Positions 12,101 to 20,309 of a stretch of 64,000 nt of DNA are shown here, piece by piece. Positions within the stretch are counted from its first letter, which is position 1; every line of letters starts with the position of its first letter. The stretch is from Robbsia sp. KACC 23696 (GTDB lineage: Bacteria > Pseudomonadota > Gammaproteobacteria > Burkholderiales > Burkholderiaceae): positions 930,001 through 994,000 of the forward strand of contig NZ_CP156628.1 of NCBI RefSeq assembly GCF_039852015.1. The letters are read 5' to 3'. The translations under genes were made by a program, and so were the position numbers. Below the pieces are notes generated by a model that worked only from the letters and a program-made list of their open reading frames with translations, made no database searches and was not told where the DNA came from.

Positions 12101-13440
12101 TGCAAGACGGTCTGACAGTATTATTCGTGGAAGACGACGAATTCGTTCGTCGCGCCAATATGCAGAGCCTGCAGCTGGCCGACGTCGACGTCACCGGTTT
12201 TGCCAATGCGGAAAGCGCCTTGGCGCACATCGACGCCGCACTGCCCGGCATCGTGGTGTGCGATGTCAAATTGCCCGGCCTCAGCGGCCTGGACTTGCTC
12301 GCCCTATGCCGCGAACGCGCCCCCGATGTGCCGGTGATTCTGGTCACCGGCCATGGCGACATCACGATGGCCGTCCAGGCGATGCGTGACGGCGCCTACG
12401 ACTTTATCGAGAAACCGTTTTCCGCCGAACGGCTGGTGGAGACGGTCCGACGCGCGCTCGCGCACCGGCGCCTGTGGCTGGAAAATCAGGCGCTGCGGCG
12501 ACAGTTGATGGCCGGCGACCCGGCCGGCGCACGGCTGGTGGGACAAAGCGTGGCGATGGCAAGGGTGCGCGAGCTGGTGGCCAACGTCGCCGATACCGAT
12601 GTGCCGGTGCTGGTCCACGGCGACACGGGCACCGGAAAGGAGGTCGTCGCACGCCGCTTGCACGCCCTGTCGCCGCGCGCAGACAAGCCCTTCGTCGCGT
12701 TGAATTGCGGCGCCTTGCCCGAGGCGCTGTTCGAGAACGAAATGTTCGGTTACGAGCCGGGGGCCTTCCAGGGCGCGGTACGGCGCCGGATCGGCAAGCT
12801 CGAACATGCGTCGGGAGGTACGTTGTTTCTCGACGAAATCGAGAGCATGGCGCTCGCGTCCCAGGTCAAGTTGCTGCGCGTGCTCGAAGACGGCCTGATC
12901 GAGCGGCTGGGAGCGAACGAGCCGGTGCGCGTGGACTGCCGCATCATCGCCGCGGCGAAAGGGGATATGGCGAGCCTTGTCGCCAGCGGCAAGTTTCGCA
13001 GCGACCTGCTGTATCGTCTGAATGTGGTGACGATCACGCTGCCACCGCTCAGTGCGCGCCGCGACGATATCGGGCCCTTGTTCGACTTTTTCGTGCTCGA
13101 GGCCGCCGTCCGATATCAACGTCCGGTGCCCGTGTCGGCCGAACAGCGCCGCGCCGCTTTGATTCAGCGCGACTGGCCGGGCAATGTCCGCGAACTGCGC
13201 AATGCGGCGGAACGCTTTGTACTCGGCATTCCCGACGGGCCCGCCACCGGCGGCGCGCAAGATGCCGCGCTGTCCTTGAAGGAACGCACCGAAATGTTCG
13301 AAAGCGCCGTCATTGCCGACACCTTGCGCGAACACAAAGGCTCCGTCAGCGCCACCGCGGGCGCGTTGCAACTGCCGAAAGCCACGCTATACGAGAAGCT
13401 GAAACGCTATAGCATCCAGGCCCGCAGTGACGCCGGCTGA
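12097..13440 (+). CDS. dctD: NtrC-family response regulator DctD
   Basis: 447-aa response regulator that should activate sigma-54 promoters such as that of dctA. The receiver domain (1-120) has acidic FVEDDEF, phospho-acceptor VVCDVKLPG and Lys in FIEKPF. The AAA+ domain has Walker A GDTGTGKE and Walker B GGTLFLDEIE. A Fis-type HTH ends the protein (SVSATAGALQLPKATLYEKL). The sigma-54 contact loop reads GAFQGA at residues 222-227 instead of the canonical GAFTGA, so the Thr is replaced by Gln. Start overlaps the dctB stop by ATGA. Confidence 0.95.
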   Translation: MMQDGLTVLFVEDDEFVRRANMQSLQLADVDVTGFANAESALAHIDAALPGIVVCDVKLPGLSGLDLLALCRERAPDVPVILVTGHGDITMAVQAMRDGAYDFIEKPFSAERLVETVRRALAHRRLWLENQALRRQLMAGDPAGARLVGQSVAMARVRELVANVADTDVPVLVHGDTGTGKEVVARRLHALSPRADKPFVALNCGALPEALFENEMFGYEPGAFQGAVRRRIGKLEHASGGTLFLDEIESMALASQVKLLRVLEDGLIERLGANEPVRVDCRIIAAAKGDMASLVASGKFRSDLLYRLNVVTITLPPLSARRDDIGPLFDFFVLEAAVRYQRPVPVSAEQRRAALIQRDWPGNVRELRNAAERFVLGIPDGPATGGAQDAALSLKERTEMFESAVIADTLREHKGSVSATAGALQLPKATLYEKLKRYSIQARSDAG

Positions 13441-13536
13441 TTCGTGCGCGCGGGTCCGTACCGTGGCGCGGCGGCGTGCCCAAAGCCGGGGACCGTCCCA
13501 ATCCGATGCCTTTTACTTGATCGGGCCCACTTAAAC

Positions 13537-13556
13537 AGTAATAATTCTCATTTTCA
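13537..13556. promoter_or_regulatory. Fur-box-like operator
   Basis: The AT-rich stretch AGTAATAATTCTCATTTTCA stands out in GC-rich surroundings and resembles half-overlapping GATAAT/ATTATC hexamers of Fur boxes. It lies 23 bases before the ATG of the DUF3649 gene, where iron-loaded Fur would block transcription of the trio. Match judged by eye. Confidence 0.6.
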
Positions 13557-13578
13557 CGAATAAGCGCGCCGGCGAGCG

Positions 13579-13935
13579 ATGCCGCCGCGCACCTGGAGCC
13601 CCCTCGCCGTGTCCGTCAATCCTTCGCCCGCTCCACGTTCCGCCCCGTCTTCGCGACCGGGCGGCGTGACCCTGCGTTATCGGGTAGCGGTCCTTGCTCG
13701 GACGATCGCCGCGGTGGGCGGCGGTTATGGCTGCGCGGCGCTTGCGGCCACGTGCATCGCCCGCTGGCCCGGTGCGGCCCGCGGCGACGCCGTCGGCCTT
13801 GGCATGGCGTTGAGCTTTGCGGTCATGGTGTGTGTCGTGATCGGCGTGTTTGCCGCTCGCTCGGCGATGCGCGCCTGCATCAGTGTCGCCGTATTGGCCG
13901 CGGCCCTGTTCGCGCTGTTGAGTGCGCTGCGATGA
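13579..13935 (+). CDS. DUF3649 family membrane protein of iron-uptake trio
   Basis: 118-aa small membrane protein with three hydrophobic segments (about residues 38-60, 73-92 and 97-116). Its place as first of three overlapping genes before a PepSY protein and a DUF3325 protein identifies it as the DUF3649 type found in proteobacterial siderophore/iron operons. Role unknown; probably part of an inner-membrane complex for iron-siderophore handling. ATG at 13579 is used; a GTG ten codons later is also possible. The Fur-box-like site upstream supports iron repression. Confidence 0.75.
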   Translation: MPPRTWSPLAVSVNPSPAPRSAPSSRPGGVTLRYRVAVLARTIAAVGGGYGCAALAATCIARWPGAARGDAVGLGMALSFAVMVCVVIGVFAARSAMRACISVAVLAAALFALLSALR

Positions 13936-15647
13936 CAGTGAAAGCAACGAGGACGCCGACGCCTGCCACGCAACCAGGCGCCGAGAAAGCCAGCGCCGAA
14001 AAACCGCGCGGTTTCCGGCAATCGATGGCTTGGCTGCATACCTGGGCCGGCCTGCTGGTGGGCTGGGTTTTGTTCATGGTTTTCGCATTCGGCACGGTCT
14101 CGTATTACCGAACGACGCTGACCGATTGGATGCAGCCGGAGCGGCTGATTTCGGTATCGCCAGACGCGTGGCACGCGACGCAGCCGTCCGCTGAGACGCG
14201 TGCCACGCCGGCTGTCCCCTCTTTTCCCGAGGGCGTGCGCCGACAAATGCGCGCCACGACGCAGGCCGCCGACTGGCTTGCCCAGCACGCCGCCGGTGCC
14301 AGCCGCTGGACGATCTCGCTGCCCGGCAGCGGCGTGACCAACACCAGCGTCTCCTGGCAGGATGCCAATGGCTATCAAACGCAGATTCTGCCCGGTTCGA
14401 ACGGTCTGACGCCGCGCGCGACCGAGGGCGGCGATTTTTTCTATAACTTCCATTTCCAGCTGCGTTACCTGCCCATTCCGATCGCGCGCTGGATTATCAG
14501 CGCCTGCGCGATGAGCATGCTGGTGGCACTGATCAGCGGCATCGTCACGCATCGCCGCATCTTCGTCGACTTTTTCACATTCAGGCCCCGTAAAGGCCAG
14601 CGCTCCTGGCTCGATGCCCACAATGTCAGTGCCGTCCTCGCACTGCCCTACCATCTGATGATCACCTATACGGGCCTTGCGACGCTGATGGTGATGCTGA
14701 TGCCCTGGGGCATGAAAGAGCGCTATCCCGACGGCGGCGCGATGGCGTTCTACGGCGAGGCCTATGACTTCGCACTGCCCGGGAAAGCGTCGGGGCAGCC
14801 GCTGCCGCTCCCGCCCTTGCTACCGTTGCTGCACGATGCGACAGCGCGCTTTGGCAATCACGAGACGGCAGTGATCACCGTCGATAATCCGGGTGACGCC
14901 GCGGCGCAGCTCAAGTTCAGTCGCGGCACCGATGCGAAGATCTCCGTCGCGCCGGAGTCCGTGACCTACGATGCGCACGGCACGGTCATCGCCACACGCC
15001 TCATGGACGGTGCCGCCGCAAGCACGGTGGGCGTCATGTACGGCCTGCACGAAGCGCGATTCGCACCGCCCCTGCTCCGCGCGATCTTTTTCCTGTCGGG
15101 CCTGGCAGGGACCTTGATGGTTGCGAGCGGGCTGATCATCTGGACCAACAAGCAGCGGCAGAAACGTAAAATCCACGGTGACCGCTTCCACTTCGGCCTG
15201 TGGCTGGTCGAACGCCTGAATCTGGCGGCGATCGGTGGGTTGCCGCTCGCGATGGCAGCGTATTTTTACGCCAACCGTTTGATTCCCGCGCTACAGCCGC
15301 AACGTGCCGCGCTGGAGGTCCAAGCCTTCTTCGTGGTGTGGGCGATTGCCGCGGTACACGCCGCCCTGCGCAGCGGGCGACGTGGCTGGATCGAGCAGAC
15401 CGTTGCCGGTGCAGCGGCATTCGCCGTGTTGCCGATCGTCGATCGGCTTAGCATCGGTAGCTGGGTGATGCCGGGTTTCGATCTGGCGCTGCTGGCCGCG
15501 GCCATCCTGCTCGGGACGATGGCGCGCTATCTGGCCGCCACGCCGCGTCCCGCACGCGCGCCAGTCGCGCCCCTTCCGGGAGATAAGCGATCGGCGCGCG
15601 ACGCCGATCGTCACGCCTCCGCTTCCTCCATACATGAATCACGATGA
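13932..15647 (+). CDS. PepSY-associated transmembrane protein (iron-siderophore reductase-like)
   Basis: 571-aa inner-membrane protein of the PepSY_TM family. The first helix is in the WLHTWAGLLVGWVLFMVFAF block (residues about 33-55), followed by a large periplasmic portion (about 60-175). Helices in the middle contain ISACAMSMLVALISG, a HNVSAVLALPYHLMITYTG helix carries His residues, and several helices end the protein. Conserved His residues suggest haem or ferric-siderophore reduction, as proposed for FsrB/PiuB relatives. The start ATG overlaps the preceding stop (ATGA) and its own stop overlaps the next start, so the three proteins are likely made together. Confidence 0.88.
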   Translation: MTVKATRTPTPATQPGAEKASAEKPRGFRQSMAWLHTWAGLLVGWVLFMVFAFGTVSYYRTTLTDWMQPERLISVSPDAWHATQPSAETRATPAVPSFPEGVRRQMRATTQAADWLAQHAAGASRWTISLPGSGVTNTSVSWQDANGYQTQILPGSNGLTPRATEGGDFFYNFHFQLRYLPIPIARWIISACAMSMLVALISGIVTHRRIFVDFFTFRPRKGQRSWLDAHNVSAVLALPYHLMITYTGLATLMVMLMPWGMKERYPDGGAMAFYGEAYDFALPGKASGQPLPLPPLLPLLHDATARFGNHETAVITVDNPGDAAAQLKFSRGTDAKISVAPESVTYDAHGTVIATRLMDGAAASTVGVMYGLHEARFAPPLLRAIFFLSGLAGTLMVASGLIIWTNKQRQKRKIHGDRFHFGLWLVERLNLAAIGGLPLAMAAYFYANRLIPALQPQRAALEVQAFFVVWAIAAVHAALRSGRRGWIEQTVAGAAAFAVLPIVDRLSIGSWVMPGFDLALLAAAILLGTMARYLAATPRPARAPVAPLPGDKRSARDADRHASASSIHESR

Positions 15648-15988
15648 ACGATGCCGTCGCACTCGCCCTGGCCTTGTCGCCTGCCCTGGGCGGCTTTGCC
15701 GTATTGAGCATGGCCATGAGCCGCCATCAGGAAACCCTGATCGGCACCACGCTCCGTCCGCCCGCGAATAAGGGCCTTCAGGCAGCCGGGGCGATTCTGC
15801 TCTGTCTCGCCTTAGCCGCCTGCATCTGGCATTGGGGCGGTCCGATCGGCGTCGTTGCCTGGTTGGGCATCTTGACCGCCGCGGCGCAGGCGCTGGTCCT
15901 GCTGGTGCGCTATCTGCCAGGCGTCGCCCGACACCTCGCCTGGGCCCTGCCACTGGTGGGTCTCCTGGTCTGGTTCACCGCGCATTGA
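15644..15988 (+). CDS. DUF3325 family membrane protein
   Basis: 114-aa protein with four hydrophobic segments and the conserved start region MAMSRHQET found in DUF3325 proteins. It closes the Fur-type trio with an ATGA overlap. Function unknown; it always travels with the PepSY protein, so it is probably a subunit or assembly partner. Unlike many such operons, no TonB-dependent receptor gene is next to it. Confidence 0.8.
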   Translation: MNDAVALALALSPALGGFAVLSMAMSRHQETLIGTTLRPPANKGLQAAGAILLCLALAACIWHWGGPIGVVAWLGILTAAAQALVLLVRYLPGVARHLAWALPLVGLLVWFTAH

Positions 15989-16003
15989 GCGGTTGCGCTC
16001 TGC

Positions 16004-16328
16004 TATACTCGCCGGCTGCACGCCGGATCGGTGTGCAACGGGGCGCCCGTCGCGAACCTTACCGGTTCGGGGGCGGAATCGCCCATTGTACGGTGCGGAA
16101 GGAACGGTTTACCTAACGTGATGGGTTCCGCCGCGCGTACTAGCCCGAGCCCCGCTTCGGCGGGCCACCCGATGCCCACCTACGGCAAGATCGAGTGCCC
16201 GATCGCGTCAGATCGGGTCGGAATCGCAGTGCTTCATTGCATCGCGGATGCGTCCGACGAAACGGCGACACGGCAGAAGGGATAAGCCCCGGCCCCGCCC
16301 CGCGCGCATCCCGGAGACACCAATCATC
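16004..16328 (+). promoter_or_regulatory. highly folded leader upstream of an MFS gene (candidate structured RNA)
   Basis: 340 bases without a credible gene. TATACT at 16004-16009 looks like a -10 box. A run of perfect hairpins follows: 16017-16037 (TGCACGCC/GGTGTGCA), 16038-16050, 16053-16069 (CGAACC/GGTTCG), 16071-16084 (GGGCG/CGCCC), a long closing helix 16088-16140 (GTACG and GCGGAA with TTCCGC and CGTAC), 16151-16164 with a UUCG loop, and 16198-16217 (CCCGATC/GATCGGG). This density suggests a folded 5' leader or a small RNA. I do not recognise a riboswitch class, 6S RNA, tmRNA or RNase P signature. A short frame at 16031-16285 has no family features. Confidence 0.45.
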
Positions 16329-17822
16329 ATGGGTTCGCCCAACCATCCTACCGGTGCGCAACACGCACCCGGCGCCGCGTCCACGCGCGCCCCATCGTCC
16401 CGCGCCACGTCGTCCGCGCCGCGTGCCGACCATGACGGTCATCAGACCGCGCTGGCCGCCAGCCTGCTATCGGCGCGCCTCGATCGCCTGCCCGCGACGC
16501 GCAGTATCTGGGTGTTCGTCGTTCTGCTCAGTCTGGGCTTCTTTTTCGAGATGTACGACCTGCTGTTCACCGGCTATATCGCCCCCGGCATCGTCAAGAG
16601 CGGCCTGCTGTCGTCCACCACGCCAGGGCTGTTCGGCAATAACGGCGTCGCGGGGTTTATCGCCGCGCTGTTTTCCGGGCTTTTCATCGGCACGATCGCC
16701 TGCGGCTTCCTCGCTGATCGTTTCGGTCGGCGCGCGGTCTTTACTGGATCCCTGCTGTGGTACACGGTGGCCAACGTCATCATGGCGTTCCAGGACACCG
16801 CGTTCGGCCTGAACCTATGGCGTTTTATCGCCGGCATCGGCATTGGCGTGGAGCTTGTGACCATCGGCACGTATATCGCCGAACTGGTGCCGAAGCAGAT
16901 TCGCGGCCGCGCCTTCGCCTGTGAACAAGCGGTGGGATTCACCGCGGTGCCCTGCGCCGCCATCCTGACCTATCTGCTGTCCGATGTTCGCTTTCTCGGT
17001 CTGGAAGGCTGGCGCTGGGTCGTCCTGATCGGCGCCCATGGCGCGCTCTTCATCTGGTGGATCCGTCGTCATTTGCCGGAAAGCCCGCGTTGGCTCGCGC
17101 TGAAAGGGCGACATGAAGAAGCGGAGCGCATCGTCGCGGATTTGGAGCGACGCGTGGAAGCGGAGTACGGCAAGCCGCTGCCCCCGCCGTTGCCGCCGGA
17201 GCCGGTGGGCGAGCGCAAACGGTTCCGCGATATCTGGAAAGGCGTTTATCGCAAGCGCACGACGATGCTGGTGATCTGCCACGTGTTCCAGACCGTCGGC
17301 TATTTCGGTTTTGCAAACTGGCTGCCGACGCTGCTGATCTCGCACGGCGTCACCGTGACCAAAAGTCTCGGTTATTCCAGCATCATCGCCGTGGCGGCGC
17401 CAATCGGCCCGATGATCGGACTGTGGCTCGGCGATCGCTTCGAACGCAAGAGCATGATCGTCTTCATGGCGGGCGCCGCCATGGTCTGCGGCCTGCTATT
17501 CAGTCAGGTGACCAGCAGCATGCCGCTGATCCTGACCGGCGTGCTGATCACGCTGGCCGGCAATATGATGTCATTCAACCTGCACGCGTATCAGACCGAG
17601 CTATATCCGACGGCGATTCGGGCGCAGGCAGTCGGCTTCGTCTATTCGTGGAGCCGGTTCTCCGCCATCTTCACCGCGTTCGCGATTTCGGCGATCCTGC
17701 ACGGTTTCGGCGTGGTCGGCGTTTTCGTATTTATCGCGGTCGCGATGCTGATCGTCATGCTGGTGATCGGACTGATGGGTCCCAAAACGCGGGACATCGC
17801 GCTCGAGAAAATCTCGCATTAG
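16329..17822 (+). CDS. MFS transporter (YdjE/sugar-porter-like)
   Basis: 497-aa inner-membrane carrier of the SV2/sugar-porter branch. After a cytoplasmic tail of about 55 residues rich in Ala, Pro and Ser, helix 1 contains FFFEMYDLLFTGYI. The loop motif is ADRFGRRA (about residues 134-141), and IAELVPKQIRGRAFA follows helix 4. The central loop (about 255-305) is charged with a PPPLPPEP stretch. Twelve hydrophobic segments fit the family. ATG chosen because GGAG precedes it and an upstream in-frame ATG would lie in the structured leader. It stands alone, followed by a TetR gene. Substrate unknown, perhaps an aromatic acid or sugar acid. Confidence 0.87.
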   Translation: MGSPNHPTGAQHAPGAASTRAPSSRATSSAPRADHDGHQTALAASLLSARLDRLPATRSIWVFVVLLSLGFFFEMYDLLFTGYIAPGIVKSGLLSSTTPGLFGNNGVAGFIAALFSGLFIGTIACGFLADRFGRRAVFTGSLLWYTVANVIMAFQDTAFGLNLWRFIAGIGIGVELVTIGTYIAELVPKQIRGRAFACEQAVGFTAVPCAAILTYLLSDVRFLGLEGWRWVVLIGAHGALFIWWIRRHLPESPRWLALKGRHEEAERIVADLERRVEAEYGKPLPPPLPPEPVGERKRFRDIWKGVYRKRTTMLVICHVFQTVGYFGFANWLPTLLISHGVTVTKSLGYSSIIAVAAPIGPMIGLWLGDRFERKSMIVFMAGAAMVCGLLFSQVTSSMPLILTGVLITLAGNMMSFNLHAYQTELYPTAIRAQAVGFVYSWSRFSAIFTAFAISAILHGFGVVGVFVFIAVAMLIVMLVIGLMGPKTRDIALEKISH

Positions 17823-17924
17823 GGTAAATCAGTTGTGGCGATTCCTGCTCGGCAGGGCGACGGTTCGCGAGAAATGCGCATACAATGTGCCTATCTTCTC
17901 GATTTGCCGCACTGCACAACCGGT

Positions 17925-18704
17925 ATGCCCGACGCTTCGCCTTTTTCAGTAGTGGACGGCCTGGACGCCCAGGCCGTCGACAAGCGCGCCGCCTCCGACG
18001 GCGTTGCCTCGACGCTCCCGTCTCAGCCAGCCGCGCTGCTGACCGAGGCGGCATCGACGCCATCCCGGCCGAAGCGTAAGAACGATCCCGAGCAGACGCG
18101 GCAGAATATCCTGGAAGTGGCAACCGAGGAGTTCGCGAGCAATGGGCTCGCGGGCGCGCGCGTGGATGCGATCGCCGCTAAGACGCGCACCACGAAGCGG
18201 ATGATTTACTACTACTTCGGCAGCAAGGACGAGCTGTACCAAGCCGTGTTGGACCAGGCTTACGGCGGGATCCGGCACAATGAAGAGCGCTTGCATCTGC
18301 TGGGCTTGCCGCCGGTCGAGGCTATGCGCACATTGGTCGGCATGACATTCGATTATCACGACGCGCATCCGGATTTCGTGCGTCTGGTCAGCATCGAAAA
18401 CTTCCAGCAAGCAGCGTTTCTCAAGCGCTCGAAAACGAGCCGCGGGCGCAACGCCACGGCGATCCTGCTATTGGAGCAGATCCTGGAGCGCGGCGTGGCC
18501 GCGGGCGTCTTCCGTGCAAACGTCGATGCCATCGATCTGCATATGCTGATGAGCAGCTTCTCGTTTCACCGCGTGCTGAATCGCTACACCTTCGGCACGC
18601 TGTTCGGTCGCGATCCGCTGCTCTCGAGTCAGCGTCCGGCGCAGCGTCAGATGCTGGTCGAGGCGGTGCTGGCCTATCTTCGGCCCGATGCGGTCGCGAC
18701 TTGA
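17925..18704 (+). CDS. TetR family transcriptional regulator
   Basis: 259-aa regulator. An unconserved 45-residue leader precedes the HTH (EQTRQNILEVATEEFASNG and TTKRMIYYYFGSKDELYQAV, about residues 50-95). The C-terminal ligand domain ends with LRPDA. A -10-like TACAAT at 17881-17886 favours the ATG at 17925 over an earlier one at 17874, which would overlap it. It lies between two MFS carriers and may control one or both; the following gene begins 225 bases later with its own promoter-like sequence. Confidence 0.88.
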   Translation: MPDASPFSVVDGLDAQAVDKRAASDGVASTLPSQPAALLTEAASTPSRPKRKNDPEQTRQNILEVATEEFASNGLAGARVDAIAAKTRTTKRMIYYYFGSKDELYQAVLDQAYGGIRHNEERLHLLGLPPVEAMRTLVGMTFDYHDAHPDFVRLVSIENFQQAAFLKRSKTSRGRNATAILLLEQILERGVAAGVFRANVDAIDLHMLMSSFSFHRVLNRYTFGTLFGRDPLLSSQRPAQRQMLVEAVLAYLRPDAVAT

Positions 18705-18834
18705 TCGCATCGATTCCGCATAATCACGCCATTTTTTACGCACTTCCCGCATTCACTGCTAATTATTGATGGGTATCGTGCAATATACCCACACCTAGCA
18801 CGCAATACCGATTCCTTACATCTCCCCATTTCAC

Positions 18835-18907
18835 TATAATCTCGGCCAGGGACTGCCGCTTGCAAACGGCGCCCCATGGACTAGCCAGCTTTTTTGCGCT
18901 GGCCGAG
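18835..18907 (+). promoter_or_regulatory. promoter and stem-forming 5' leader of MFS gene
   Basis: A perfect TATAAT (18835-18840) is followed directly by CTCGGCCAG (18841-18849), whose exact complement CTGGCCGAG lies at 18899-18907, just ahead of the start codon at 18930. The competing hairpin GCCAGC-TTTTTTGC-GCTGGC also lies there. The transcript would begin within or next to the first arm, so the leader could close into a long stem. No good -35 is visible. Confidence 0.45.
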
Positions 18908-18929
18908 ACACCGGTGAGTTAGAGATTCG

Positions 18930-20291
18930 ATGCGGAACGCGACATCAAAAACAGCGGACCTGGGCATGCCTGTCGCAGCCCTGCAAGGCGTGGGGACGAC
19001 AGCGGCGATGCCATCGCGCAAGGAGCGCGGGCAATCGGCCCTGGCGGTTGTGATCGGCAGCGCGCTCGAATGGTACGACTTCTTTCTGTACACCTTGCTG
19101 GTGGGCAGCGTCATGTCCGCGAGCTTTTTTCCATCGACCGATAAGTTCGTCGGCACCGTTGCCGCCTATGCCACGTTTGCCGTCGGCTTCGTCGCGCGTC
19201 CGTTCGGCGGGCTCTTACTCGCTGCCCTGTCCGATCGCTTCGGGCGCAAACGCATCCTTGTCTTTATCCTGCTCCTGACCGGCGGCAGCAGTTGCCTGAT
19301 CGGTCTGCTGCCCACCTATGCCTCGATCGGTCTGGCCGCGCCGTTGCTGCTGCTCGTCTTACGCATCATTCAAGGCGTGGGTGCGGGTGCCGAATTCGCG
19401 GTGGCTGCGGTCTATGCGGTGGAAACCGGTGCGGCGCGCCACAGTGGCGTGCGGGGCGCACTGCCGGCCACCGGCGTCTATGCGGGCATGCTACTCGCCT
19501 CGGCCGCGCTGGGCATTTTTTCCTGGCTTACCGGTCCGGCCTTCGCCGATTGGGGCTGGCGGATCCCCTTCCTGTTCAGCGGCCTGTTACTGCTCGCGGG
19601 CGTCTGGATCCGGCGCAATCTGAGCGAGACGCAAGCGTTTCAAGCGGCGCAGAACGCGCACGAAACGCAGCGACAAAAACGCACCACCGTGCGCACGCTG
19701 CTTCGTGACGAATGGCGCGGCGTGTTGATCGTCATCGGGGCGCAGTTCGCGCAGGCCGGCTTGGGCTTTCTGTTCCTGACCTTTACGTCCTACTATCTCA
19801 CCACGACGCTCGGCATGCCGCGTTCGGTATCGCTGCACGCCACCTTGATCGCGGCGGCAGTTGCCGTCGTGACCGCGCCGCTGTTCGGCGCGCTGGCCGA
19901 CCGGATCGGCGTGCGGCGCTTCTTTATCGGCGCGCTGCTGTTCTCGATTGCCGCCAGCATCGCCTACTTTCCGCTGACTGAAACCCGCTCGCCGATGTTG
20001 ATCTATCTCGCGATGGTGCTGACGATCGGCATCGGCGTGAACGGTTTGCTGGCGGTTCAGGGCGCGCTGTTCTCGGCACAATTTCCCGCCGCAGTGCGGG
20101 CCAGCGGCGTGGCATTGGGCCGTGAACTGTCGACGGCCGTCGTCGGCGGCCTGACGCCGATCCTCGCGATCTATATGCTGCGCGGTGCGGGCTCGACCGG
20201 CGTGGCCGCGTTGGCGGTCGGTCTGACGCTGGTGTCGCTGCTGACTGTCGTATTCTGCCGCGGGAAGAATACGATGCGGGACGGCGAGTAA
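18930..20291 (+). CDS. MFS transporter, metabolite:H+ symporter type (ShiA-like)
   Basis: 453-aa carrier. GSALEWYDFFLYTLL in helix 1 and RPFGGLLLAALSDRFGRKR in loop 2-3 are MHS-family signatures; RIIQGVGAGAEF follows in helix 4. Twelve hydrophobic segments are visible, with a central basic loop (HETQRQKRTTVRTLL). Proton-driven uptake of an organic acid or betaine-like compound is the family role; substrate unknown. It is the third related carrier in the window (see also the ones at 2 and 45641). A TetR regulator precedes it. Confidence 0.9.
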   Translation: MRNATSKTADLGMPVAALQGVGTTAAMPSRKERGQSALAVVIGSALEWYDFFLYTLLVGSVMSASFFPSTDKFVGTVAAYATFAVGFVARPFGGLLLAALSDRFGRKRILVFILLLTGGSSCLIGLLPTYASIGLAAPLLLLVLRIIQGVGAGAEFAVAAVYAVETGAARHSGVRGALPATGVYAGMLLASAALGIFSWLTGPAFADWGWRIPFLFSGLLLLAGVWIRRNLSETQAFQAAQNAHETQRQKRTTVRTLLRDEWRGVLIVIGAQFAQAGLGFLFLTFTSYYLTTTLGMPRSVSLHATLIAAAVAVVTAPLFGALADRIGVRRFFIGALLFSIAASIAYFPLTETRSPMLIYLAMVLTIGIGVNGLLAVQGALFSAQFPAAVRASGVALGRELSTAVVGGLTPILAIYMLRGAGSTGVAALAVGLTLVSLLTVVFCRGKNTMRDGE

Positions 20292-20309
20292 GTCCGTAAC
20301 GCGCGGGCG

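Noticed and set aside
16031-16285. Small open frame in the MFS leader
   Set aside because: No convincing ribosome site and no family motifs; hairpin content explains the sequence better.
16004-16328. 6S RNA, tmRNA, RNase P RNA or cobalamin/TPP/guanidine riboswitch
   Set aside because: I looked for their conserved core strings and saw none; kept only as an unnamed structured leader.
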